Origin: Owenia fusiformis
Taxonomy: Eukaryota > Annelida > Polychaeta > Sabellida > Oweniidae
Assembly (NCBI GenBank): GCA_903813345.2
Contig: CAIIXF020000012.1
Location: 30,531,001 to 30,595,000 of the forward strand
Length of the DNA stretch: 64,000 nt
Reading direction: 5' to 3'
Shown: in pieces, positions 59,701 to 64,000 of the stretch
How positions within the stretch are numbered: the stretch's first letter is position 1
How the letters are laid out: every line of letters starts with the position of its first letter
Notes under the pieces: generated by a model
Seen by the model: only the letters and a program-made list of their open reading frames with translations
What the model was told of the DNA's origin: nothing
Database searches by the model: none
Position numbers and translations under genes: made by a program

Positions 59701-62700
59701 CTAATAAGTAAACTAGGCAGAAATTTATTTTATCAGAGCAATATAGCTTGTTATAAACAAAGTCTATGAGAAAACTACTTTAAATGTAGGCTATTAATTG
59801 TACGAAGCGGTGTAATAAATAAATGAATGGAAAGAACTCACCGAGTTATATGAGGCAAATCAAATGCAACCACAGCAAAACTATGCATCGTGGACGTAAA
59901 AAATAACTACTGTGGCAAAGGAAAACGTGCGATTAGGGCATTGCAACATTGACTTTTGATCTTAACATAATTACTTTCTGATACACATCGCATCTAAAAA
60001 CCTGTCTGTCTTTAATCTATGATGCAAGAAAAGAGGCCCATGGTATTCCACGATGACATAATAATAGAACAACTCCAAAAGAGCAAATGCATAATTATAT
60101 GAATACACGCAATTGAGCTCACGTTCGTGTTTCGAACTCATGCCCGTGACCTCATGGTTAGGGTGACAGCACCTAGCTTAGCGAATTCAGGCAAGGGCGT
60201 TACAATACCCGGGAATTTATCGGTTCGTGCAGTACTTGTTTGTGATAGCGCCCTCTGTAGGTCACTGCTCTTATAGCCTACGCGCGCAGCTCATCCACTG
60301 AACGAAACGCCACTTCCCGCTGAAATCACCGGGTATTGATCTTTCCCTTGGTTCAGGTCCGCTCGACGTTTTTAAGCGTTCATGATGTCTTATGGCCCAA
60401 TGTGTTACTGATATCAGTTTTTTATGTATCTATTTTGTATTTTAAAGGACGTTTGAAGACATTCTTCATCGGTAGTGCCATGTCTAGTCGATTCTACTTT
60501 TAGACCATTTCTTATATTAAGCTATTATTGATTTGTATAATATATATGAATAATCTGAATAACATATGATCTAAATTGTAATGATTTAAACTATTGAATT
60601 TAAATCGTTAATTTTATGCTTGAATATACTTTAAAATAAAGAAGATAAAAGCATATATATAGAAGTATATTTGCACGTAAAGAATCGATCTAATACAATT
60701 GTATTGGTTAGTATCAATAGTACAATAACGTCATTTCTAAGGGCAATATAGTGAAATATTGGACCGAGGGCCGAAGGCCCAAGCTCCAATATTTCACTAT
60801 ATTGCTCGCAGAAATGACGTTATTAGTATTATTACCACCGTTAACGACCAGGGCTGAAATAGCAAGAAAATCTTACGCACTGAACGATATCTAATTTCCC
60901 GGGGAAAAATTACCGGTCCAGAATATATTCTAGACCGGTCCATATGGACCACCACTATGACGTCACACATTTCTCAGGTCGATATAGTACAATGAACGCC
61001 TTCTAAACTAGCACTAAAACCCCTAGAATTGGCCCGGCAAGGTGGTAATAATGTCTCTTAAATTAAACATAGCTTCAAATTCAAAAAACTGCAAAAATCT
61101 TAAAATGCCTTCAAAAGTCAATGGTACTAGACCCCATGATACATTGAGCCTGCTAGGCGTTACCATGGCTAAGGCACGGGCTATATGTATTAGCGAGCTC
61201 GGCCGTATGTTAAGCTTGACGTGGATCCTCGAATACTGAACACTATGTTAACGTCTGGTTAGTAACCTTGAAAAGTGGCTAAGAACTAGTCTGACATACC
61301 TAGAATACCAAATAAAATACTACGAAGAAAAGACTGCATGAAAACATGCATAAAAAGTTTTGTCCCAATGTTTACATAGTGACCTGAATTGCCATTCATG
61401 ATTTATTTTTATCAAGTGAATGAATGAAGAATTTCTAAATTTGGACGGTTCACTATTTGAGTGTATATTGCCAAAACACTAAAAAAGAATTTTCTGATAA
61501 TAAAAACAGAACTCACGACCTTATATAGAAAATATGTTTGACAATTAAAAGTACAGTAAGCAAAAAGAAACGTAAAATTGTAACAATTTTAGAATCAATT
61601 CTTCCCGGGATTTTCAGTTAAAGCTTAATTTTCTTCAGGTTAGATTATTAAATCAGCTAAATTTGCTTTTTTTAAATAAATGTTGTCATAGCAAATTAAA
61701 AGCAACGAAAAATTATTATAAATACTTGTATTTTCAATACAGTTCCACTCAGAATCAAAGTTGCGTTTGTTAACTTTTCTGTGTTGTGATTGTACAGGGT
61801 GTTTCATAATGACCGTCCCCCCATCAACCACCAATCCTGAATAGCATACCCCCATGTGTTATATATCATATGAAAGCCTGGTCAATGCTGGACTTATTGA
61901 ATCAACTTTGATTAAGCTTAACATTTTTTACAACTTGCTACATATCTCTATAAAAGGTACCCATTTTACCTTTAGCATAGAATCTGAAAGCCACATTTTT
62001 TCCAAAATTAGCCATGTACCCTGCAAACAGCTATGATAACCATGCCTCAATCCACTATTGGGTATAGTAATGTACAACTTCTAACATTTGATGGATGTTG
62101 AAGATATATCTTGATGATATTTGAAAGATAAAAGTATTAAATAGTACAGTTTTAATTTTAAGACAGGGATTATCCTGGATCTTTGATTCTAAAGGAAGAA
62201 AAATATCAAAGATTTCGATTTTAAGAAGAATACTATACAACATACTTAAAATGAGAATTAAATACCTGATTCTAATTTACATGATTTTTCACATTTATAT
62301 ATACATATAATATACTAGATCTATATTTTAGAATGAGCCAATCTTTTAATCATGAAAGTAGAGAATTCTAAAAGCGGAATTTTCAAAAGCTCGTTCAATA
62401 AATGCATTCTAAAATACCTTTAGAGATTAAACTTAAAAATGTGTCTATTCAGACTTCTGAGGAAATATACTTGCAAAAAATATTTTTCGGGGTTATTAGT
62501 TGACCTTAAACAAATTTAAATGTTACTAACCTTACATTTGAAGACGTATAGCTGTAGTCTAAGTATATATATGGGGGGGTCGGGGAATGATATTTCAATA
62601 ACGACCTTATCATGTATGCCATATACCGGAAGTCAAACTGTAAACCATTCGATCCTCGATCTTCTTCAATAAAAAAGATTTGCTAAAAACAATTTACTTA

Positions 62701-62713
62701 CCTTTTTAGGCAT
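28430..62713 (-). CDS. SEC14L: SEC14-like lipid-binding protein (CRAL-TRIO + GOLD), complete, 12 exons, 423 aa
   Basis: Exons: 62702-62713, 58442-58522, 57670-57739, 57347-57390, 50804-50866, 49965-50156, 34707-34863, 33947-34030, 33342-33448, 32574-32713, 31866-32017, 28430-28599. Phases close throughout and the stop ends at 28430. CRAL-TRIO_N is about residues 38-85, the CRAL-TRIO lipid pocket about 92-262 (GHDKDGRPIAVELFGHLDMK, VVVFDMSNAGTKQLW, EDNYPESVYKLFVV), and GOLD about 280-400 (ICWGGDVPEE, VDPGKTKDLKFQI, HMVPEDGDHICTEAGEY, DNSFSW). The length fits animal SEC14L proteins (about 400 aa), cytosolic carriers of hydrophobic ligands such as tocopherols or phosphoinositides. The N-terminal MPKK exon is tiny, so the start is the least certain part. 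Introns hold a LINE, MITEs and a nested plus-strand BRICHOS gene. Confidence 0.9.
28942..31062 (-). mobile_element. 5'-truncated non-LTR retrotransposon with a pentanucleotide tail
   Basis: The element lies inside the last intron of the SEC14-like gene. On the minus strand it ends with an AATAAAG signal and a (TACAA)n tail (28942-28966 on the plus strand). Its 5' end is truncated near 31060, where an in-frame stop precedes the reading frame. Confidence 0.75.
29085..31010 (-). CDS. LINE reverse transcriptase, 641 codons, intact frame
   Basis: The uninterrupted frame has RT motifs NYRGLTLTSVINKLW, a KLYKLGINSKAWRLF helix, QGCGQGRICSSLWFMLYIDD and the catalytic region LVADDTTVLGTT. It continues to a thumb region (GCELWFNIKRNEMEKLE) and a C-terminal CPLCNSVTNDITKHILLQC zinc motif. 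The catalytic box reads VADD, where YADD or FADD is usual. The intact frame suggests recent insertion, but the 5' half (first ORF and endonuclease) is absent. The annotated start is only the first GTG of the open frame. I do not assign a clade. Confidence 0.88.
   Translation of the reverse strand: MITDLFNAMIRLEYVPQNQKIGVIISLYKGKKKDKLIKTNYRGLTLTSVINKLWDTILLERNMHILKCANVPHKLQFAHNGGSQMATFVFKEIVAHFQERNSPIFTAMLDNLQAFDLLYRNGLFVKLYKLGINSKAWRLFVKSYSDTKARILYDGSYSREITINQGCGQGRICSSLWFMLYIDDLIKELCDSGLGVALSDDLIIPCILVADDTTVLGTTPNELQKLLDIVYNYSCRWRLVYHAGFPLDKCKSAILIYDLHLKRYDETRWHLGRESLPTRHQQIYVGNIIDSNTHVSSKAAITEACLKATRTFNSLCFIGMYRNGLNPLTSAKIWKNIIMPSAFYGCELWFNIKRNEMEKLERAQRQVAKRIQGFPIRTPSAIVLSTLGLLSVESYINKMKFLFLGRLLRTDNLYVQKQILLIRISSLLVRDVLHLKQMGFLADILQLKDSYPILYTEFERYIKTTVVMHKSKWKMIVNAQIFSKQQQLWHHMLNQDASLYRFRNSHTVYEPIIHWKLGIIYPSHTWKLGQLLSLLILNSETDRCCPLCNSVTNDITKHILLQCQVLFQERDNLFNAVVDTLGVVDSVALFNTDDEIFLETISGSRTDMLFDCNDCIWQQFLIVSAVKIDYLLNHAVLHLNM
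31100..31865. other. Intron of the SEC14-like gene, nothing supported
   Basis: AT-rich intronic sequence between the LINE and exon 11. No exon or repeat family recognised. Confidence 0.4.
32215..32574. repeat. Minisatellite of 93 bp seeded on the SEC14L exon 10 donor
   Basis: About three and a half 93-bp units (GATACTCCATTGGTGAAAAT, then GTTGCACCCTTCACTTAATT and so on) end at the donor of exon 10. Aligning on the gene strand, each unit starts at ATGTTAA, the last bases of exon 10, and then follows the intron with substitutions. The GGTAAGT donor has become CAAACGG in the copies. Confidence 0.75.
33342..50156 (-). CDS. SEC14L: SEC14L exons 6-9: CRAL-TRIO lipid-binding domain
   Basis: Exons 49965-50156, 34707-34863, 33947-34030 and 33342-33448. 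Motifs include KKYLAGGPIVGHDKDGRP, KKVDQMVVVFD, LEDNYPESVYKLFVVNAPSI across an exon join, and FLGGSQTDPDGDPKCPS at the end, matching the family's GG..TDPDG.P.C. Intron 6 (34864-49964) is 15.1 kb and hosts the nested BRICHOS gene. Confidence 0.9.
35020..35460. repeat. Minisatellite of 26 bp (ATGCTAAAGAAATAGCATCC)
   Basis: About 17 units of ATGCTAAAGAAATAGCATCCTATGTC and variants, in intron 6 of the SEC14-like gene. The unit contains the self-complementary GCTA...TAGC. Related TTTAGCATGTCA motifs occur in inverted orientation at 49370-49530. Units lack unique spacers, so it is not a CRISPR array. Confidence 0.8.
35520..35705. mobile_element. Small inverted-repeat element, copy 1
   Basis: Ends TTTAAGCCCAAGACTCAATG and the inverted counterpart CACTGGGTCCAAGGCTTAAA. 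A second copy is at 48765-48935. Both copies lie beside or near the TAGCAT-type repeats, so the two units may have moved together. Confidence 0.6.
36008..36070. mobile_element. Very short MITE, TTAAAGGCCCACT ends
   Basis: ATTAAAGGCCCACT and AGTGGGCCTTTAAAT are perfect inverted ends about 60 bp apart. Confidence 0.6.
36627..37433. mobile_element. CGTTC-rich element with CTATCACACCAAACT inverted ends
   Basis: Left end CCCCTATCACACCAAACTCG; right end CTAGTTTGGTGTGATAGTAG. A third copy of the end (TTTGGTGTGATAG) at about 37028-37040 divides it into two similar halves. The interior is densely packed with GTTCGTAACGTTC-type words on both strands. No reading frame. Confidence 0.75.
37670..38100. 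repeat. Tandem repeat of about 130 bp, about three units
   Basis: Units share TGATTTTGAAAAA.TTGGTC, AAGTTGAAAAATACCTT and GACCTTGAGAAGGTCATTG. It lies in intron 6 of the SEC14-like gene. Confidence 0.7.
38990..39915. mobile_element. Dispersed element with ATCCCAACGAAC ends and a CCGT microsatellite
   Basis: Left TATCCCAACGAACGAAG and right GTTCGTTGGGATTTG are inverted ends about 900 bp apart. Just inside the left end is a (CCGT)n run (39051-39108). The interior repeats CAAGATGGCC and AAATTTTTCATTCTAAACCA blocks. A partial mariner-like end (CCGGGTGTCCCGAAAAAGTG) precedes it at 38928. Confidence 0.65.
40015..40135. repeat. CATGACTACATCA minisatellite
   Basis: Imperfect repeats of CATGACTACATCATTTGACT over about 120 bp. 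Confidence 0.7.
40892..40899 (+). promoter_or_regulatory. TATA box of the nested BRICHOS gene
   Basis: TATAAAAG lies 112 bp upstream of the start codon at 41011. A plausible initiator (ATCATCTCACTG) follows about 30 bp downstream. A TATA promoter fits a tissue-specific secreted or membrane peptide gene. Confidence 0.65.
41011..45015 (+). CDS. BRICHOS type II membrane precursor with furin site and Ser/Cys-rich C-terminal peptide (318 aa)
   Basis: Six exons close in phase: 41011-41052, 42481-42621, 42991-43098, 43620-43733, 44039-44249, 44675-45015. A short cytosolic head is followed by one membrane segment (about 27-49, YFIAAVTVVLILVITLGAVL). The BRICHOS domain (about 62-180) has its two conserved cysteines at C112 (FICYLS) and C173 (VRDTCAGSPIHW). 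Then come an acidic linker (EEDPDDEDEASEPDEDDE), the furin-type site REKR (215-218), and a 100-residue tail. The tail starts HGKSYSIYKCDC, runs through a Ser/Gly tract and ends in a Cys-rich block; 15 cysteines in all. This layout resembles chondromodulin/tenomodulin and invertebrate BRICHOS-tethered antimicrobial peptide precursors. The tail matches neither that I recognise. The gene is entirely inside intron 6 of the SEC14-like gene, on the opposite strand. Confidence 0.87.
42005..42480 (+). pseudogene. Decayed tandem copies of the BRICHOS gene's transmembrane exon
   Basis: Three to four degenerate copies of exon 2 and its upstream intron precede the functional copy at 42481. Starts are near 42009, 42109, 42240 and 42350. 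They share GAACCAGAGAAACCTGTAGC, AAGAAGTATTTC and CAACTTTGCC.AAATCATG. The copies are broken by deletion, stops (ACATTGTGAAC, TTATTGTAA) or a lost AG (TTTTGGAACC). The copy near 42350 keeps its AG acceptor, but the frame stops near the end. Confidence 0.75.
43518..43600 (+). pseudogene. Decayed copy of BRICHOS exon 4
   Basis: The sequence TTGTATTTTAGGGTTTCTCT at about 43512 repeats the acceptor and start of exon 4 (43620). It continues with a related frame (GFSVLTLGHNKTF) and then runs into a stop (LTN followed by TGA). About 55 bp of the preceding intron, including CACCAATTGAGATCTGACTA, are also duplicated. Confidence 0.75.
44675..45015 (+). CDS. Last exon of the BRICHOS gene: cleavage site and Ser/Cys-rich peptide
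   Basis: The exon carries NVTLVREKR, then the released-peptide candidate. It has KCDC, a tract of Ser with Gly coded by mixed AGC/AGT/GGC codons (44751-44838), then RERTDRCYSRKTECRCYLEG, and pairs and singles YCC, GCC, GC, PCC, GC, HC. The end is a short Ser/Asp tail. The Ser tract is an imperfect triplet repeat that could vary in length between alleles without frameshift. A second possible basic site is RERTDR. Confidence 0.8.
45046..45051 (+). terminator. Polyadenylation signal of the BRICHOS gene
   Basis: AATAAA lies 31 bp past the stop codon, giving a very short 3' UTR. A foldback element begins about 35 bp later. Confidence 0.7.
45087..46127. mobile_element. Foldback element with arms of about 330 bp
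   Basis: The left arm (TAGTACTCCGGACAGGTTGA, GATGCAGTCGTGTTTTTACT) and the right arm (AGTAAAAACATGACTGCATC, CCTGTCCGAGGTACTA) are inverted copies. Inner arm motifs GGCCGCCTAAGGTCTTTCCA and GGAAAGACTTTAGGCGGCC agree. The centre is about 360 bp of single-copy sequence. Confidence 0.8.
46129..46667. mobile_element. Mariner-like MITE directly abutting the foldback element
   Basis: Left TA|CAGGATGTCCTAAAATT and right TTTTGGGACACCCTG|TA are inverted ends with TA flanks. The interior is palindromic in parts (TTACCTCGGTACA) and non-coding. Confidence 0.7.
47030..47766. mobile_element. Foldback element with GGAGCATGTGGGTTATCGCA ends
   Basis: GAAGGAGCATGTGGGTTATC at the left and GATAACCTACATGCTCCTTT at the right are inverted; arms continue for about 100 bp with mismatches (AAACAATTTC, AAATTGTTTG). 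No frame. Confidence 0.7.
47770..48645. other. Intron of the SEC14-like gene, nothing supported
   Basis: No exon, RNA gene or clear repeat was seen. Confidence 0.4.
48650..48726. repeat. 77-bp perfect copy of the Ser-tract coding sequence of the BRICHOS gene
   Basis: Base-for-base identical to 44751-44827 in the last BRICHOS exon, then divergent on both sides. It is 3.9 kb downstream, in the same orientation, and not itself in a recognisable gene. Confidence 0.85.
48765..48935. mobile_element. Small inverted-repeat element, copy 2
   Basis: Shares GTGTGAAAAGAATTTAAGCC and ACTCAATGCATTGT with the copy at 35520-35705. Confidence 0.55.
50560..50660. repeat. C-rich homopolymer tract
   Basis: A run of about 17 C with flanking CCCCACCCC and ACACCCCCC. 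Apparent Gly-rich frames on the other strand are artefacts of this run. Confidence 0.7.
50804..58522 (-). CDS. SEC14L: SEC14L exons 2-5: CRAL-TRIO_N helical region
   Basis: Exon 2 (58442-58522) encodes 27 residues ending EEQCLEK. Exon 3 (57670-57739) has FETDEDLFKWLK, exon 4 (57347-57390) ARDLDVDKAEEMYRQ, exon 5 (50804-50866) SKAYKAKMDVKNLVKDYEPPE. The order and spacing follow the N-terminal helices of SEC14L proteins (.LRWLRAR..D..KAE.M.R). The family's usual arginine after the tryptophan motif is a lysine here. Confidence 0.85.
50870..51940. other. Intron 4 of the SEC14-like gene, nothing supported
   Basis: No exon or clear repeat was seen. Confidence 0.4.
51945..52115. repeat. Minisatellite, AGCGGGCATTAGAAA units of about 30 bp
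   Basis: About five to six imperfect copies of AATTAGCGGCCATTAGAAAT. Confidence 0.7.
52530..52665. mobile_element. MITE, TGCCTGGGTCACATTTGCTCCGAT family, copy 2
   Basis: Left end matches copy 1 (5270) over about 22 bp. Right end GAGCAAAGGTGACCAAGGCA is its diverged inverse. The ATCGGCCGGCCGAT core is palindromic. Confidence 0.72.
53046..53075 (-). CDS. Possible alternative first coding exon of the SEC14-like gene
   Basis: A 30-bp frame MDGLDEITNK ends in phase 0 at AAG|GTTAGTG. Joined to exon 5 (50866, phase 0) it would give a shorter SEC14-like protein without most of CRAL-TRIO_N. No promoter motif is clear, so this is only a candidate. Confidence 0.25.
54560..54760. repeat. Minisatellite of 42 bp
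   Basis: About four to five units of CATGTAAAGCTCTATGGGTC plus ACTTCAAGTGTATGGGGTCCAG. The 42-bp period keeps frames open on both strands, but no start, splice site or known family supports coding. Confidence 0.8.
54849..55737. mobile_element. Non-autonomous DNA transposon, GACGTGTC ends, 3-bp duplication AGT
   Basis: Left AGT|GACGTGTCGCAAAAAGGT and right ACCTTTTTGTGACACGTC|AGT. The 889-bp interior has no transposase frame. Confidence 0.75.
55745..57346. other. Intron 4 of the SEC14-like gene, nothing supported
   Basis: Several short frames exist but none has splice sites or recognisable motifs. Confidence 0.4.
58095..58442. repeat. Minisatellite of 24 bp seeded on the SEC14L exon 2 donor
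   Basis: About 14 units of TTAGGACATGGGATTATACC plus TTAT, some with an inserted AGCT, end at the donor of exon 2. On the gene strand the true junction AAG|GTAAGTGTCCTAAAT is followed by units AAG|GTATAATCCCATGTCCTAAAT, so each unit is a variant of the junction. Confidence 0.8.
58525..60110. other. Intron 1 of the SEC14-like gene, nothing supported apart from short repeats
   Basis: A short CACTCCCCATCAAATGTTTG repeat (58598-58720) is the only structure noticed. Confidence 0.4.
60121..60200 (-). repeat. tRNA-derived SINE-like fragment, copy 2
   Basis: Minus strand: GCTAAGCTAGGTGCTGTCAC (A-box-like) and GCATGAGTTCGAAACACG (B-box-like). Matches the copy at 22838-22905. Confidence 0.45.
60712..60898. 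mobile_element. Palindromic MITE, AACGTCATTTCTGCGGGCAA family, copy 2 (inverted)
   Basis: Contains CAATAACGTCATTTCTAAGG ... GCAGAAATGACGTTATTAGT and the same flank (TTACCACCGTTAACGA) as copy 1 at 14077, in opposite orientation. Confidence 0.75.
60900..62700. other. Intron 1 of the SEC14-like gene, nothing supported
   Basis: A lone mariner-like end (TACAGGGTGTTTCATAATGA) at 61794 is the only feature noticed. Confidence 0.4.
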
Positions 62714-64000
62714 GTTGCTTTTAGTTTTCGTATCAGTAATGTTAATCCAGTGTAATGTCTGCTTATATTTCCATATAATGTTATAGGCTATATAAAATGT
62801 TTAATATGTCTATCCTCTTACTCCTACGTTCTGCAGTGCCTCTGTATTTTCAGTGATTAAACTCGATGTATCATGGTCCTAATCTGGCCGATTGCATACC
62901 ATCGTCTGACCACAGAGAAATGTGAAGTTGAAGAGTCTTTCCGAGATGATATTATCCTATTTACTTATCTATGTGACTATCATATGTTTCACGTCTTCAT
63001 TGAGGTCGTTATGTTATTGCGAATTCTGTTGTCAGAACACGACTCTTAAAGCGTTTACACTTAAAGCACTGTGTATTGGAGTTGAATTCATTAGTTAATT
63101 CAGTATTTAATATTTATTTGTTGGACGCTGAGTATGATCATTCTATCTTATAAATTTCGACTGGAATCCCAGGACTTAATCACCCGAGGAAATTGCCCAT
63201 TGTATATCCGATACTGCTTCAAACTATCGTACTTCGACCACGAAATTGAAAAACATCGGTAATTTCAATGCATTTGCCATGGTTTGGTTGGTAACACCCA
63301 TCGACGTATTAGTGAGAAAGTATCAAATCTAATCTAATAGATGTTATATCTATTCTATTGCGTATGTTACCCTAATGATATGTAATTTTAGTAATGTGAA
63401 ACCGTGCGTTATAATCTATGTAGTAGGTAATTTTGATAGAGAAATAATGTGCGGTATCTACAGTATACGTCTATACCAGTGTTGAAATTACCTATTTTAT
63501 AGGGTAATTCTAAAAGGCACCGGTGTCTAATTCTAGTAAAATAAGTATACAGCTATATCAGCTGAGACAGTGAATGTAATACTAAAGAAGAAACTATGGG
63601 GTCGGTAACTGGGGTTGTTATCATGCAAAAAATATCCATAAGAAATTACCATAACATAACAACTGTCACGTTGTTCTCCATGTTTCCCGTAACCAATTAA
63701 TACCACAAGTATATAATATTACAGGTAAATTGCTGTAAATTGATACGTAAAACTTTCTCTGCAAATTACTCTACTAAGCTTTCGATTAAGTTTACACGGC
63801 CTTGTATTTTATGCGTTTGATTACAATCTGTTTTGATATATTTATTGGAATAAATTACACACTATGTTTAATACACCTTGAAAATTGGACTCTCTGAGGG
63901 TTTTTTGGTTATTCACAATAATTCGGATCGGGAACTTTTTGAAAACGACCCACTCAGTGGTTCTGGGACGACTAACTCAATTATCGATCTTTGAATTGGA
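62714..64000. other. Upstream of the SEC14-like gene, no feature supported
   Basis: Should contain the promoter and 5' UTR if MPKK is the true start. I see no convincing TATA box or further exon. Confidence 0.35.

Overview
The window is animal nuclear DNA. It is AT-rich and intron-dense, with long introns, GT-AG splice junctions and many small DNA transposons and LINE fragments. The protein families (NIDO-AMOP-VWD-EGF mucin, ITIH-type C-terminal domain, SEC14-like CRAL-TRIO/GOLD protein, BRICHOS type II membrane protein) suggest a marine invertebrate, probably a deuterostome such as an echinoderm. That placement is inference; I could run no database search. All exon models were built by hand from splice signals, reading-frame phase and domain motifs, and the phases close in every model.

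Region by region, minus strand unless stated. (1) 573-16832: a large secreted MUC4-like gene whose 3' end lies left of the window. Its order is signal-peptide exon, one 3.3-kb exon of about 53 acidic Thr-rich 19-residue repeats, NIDO, AMOP, VWD with a GDPH motif, an adhesion-type segment, then EGF-like domains. (2) 18734-25518: a complete second AMOP gene of 525 aa, in which AMOP is followed by a domain resembling the C-terminal domain of inter-alpha-trypsin-inhibitor heavy chains. Its first exon and 5' flank are near copies of those of gene 1, so the two form a head-to-tail pair of paralogues. (3) 28430-62713: a complete 12-exon SEC14-like gene (423 aa; CRAL-TRIO plus GOLD) about 34 kb long. 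(4) Nested on the plus strand inside its 15-kb sixth intron, 41011-45015: a complete 6-exon BRICHOS gene (318 aa) with a TATA box, a transmembrane segment, a furin-type REKR site and a Ser/Cys-rich C-terminal peptide with 15 cysteines.

The rest is introns and intergenic DNA. It holds a LINE with a 641-codon reverse transcriptase reading frame (29085-31010), two older LINE pieces, a foldback DNA transposon with perfect 5-bp target duplications (19152-21100), several palindromic MITE families, mariner-like MITEs and about ten minisatellites.

The most unusual observation is that four separate minisatellites begin at the 5' splice site of an exon and are built from copies of that exon-intron junction (exons 17 and 12 of the mucin gene, exons 2 and 10 of the SEC14-like gene). 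The BRICHOS gene similarly carries decayed tandem copies of two of its exons. Local tandem duplication at splice boundaries seems to be a recurring process in this region. Other leading observations are the AMOP-ITIH_C gene and the BRICHOS-tethered cysteine-rich peptide.
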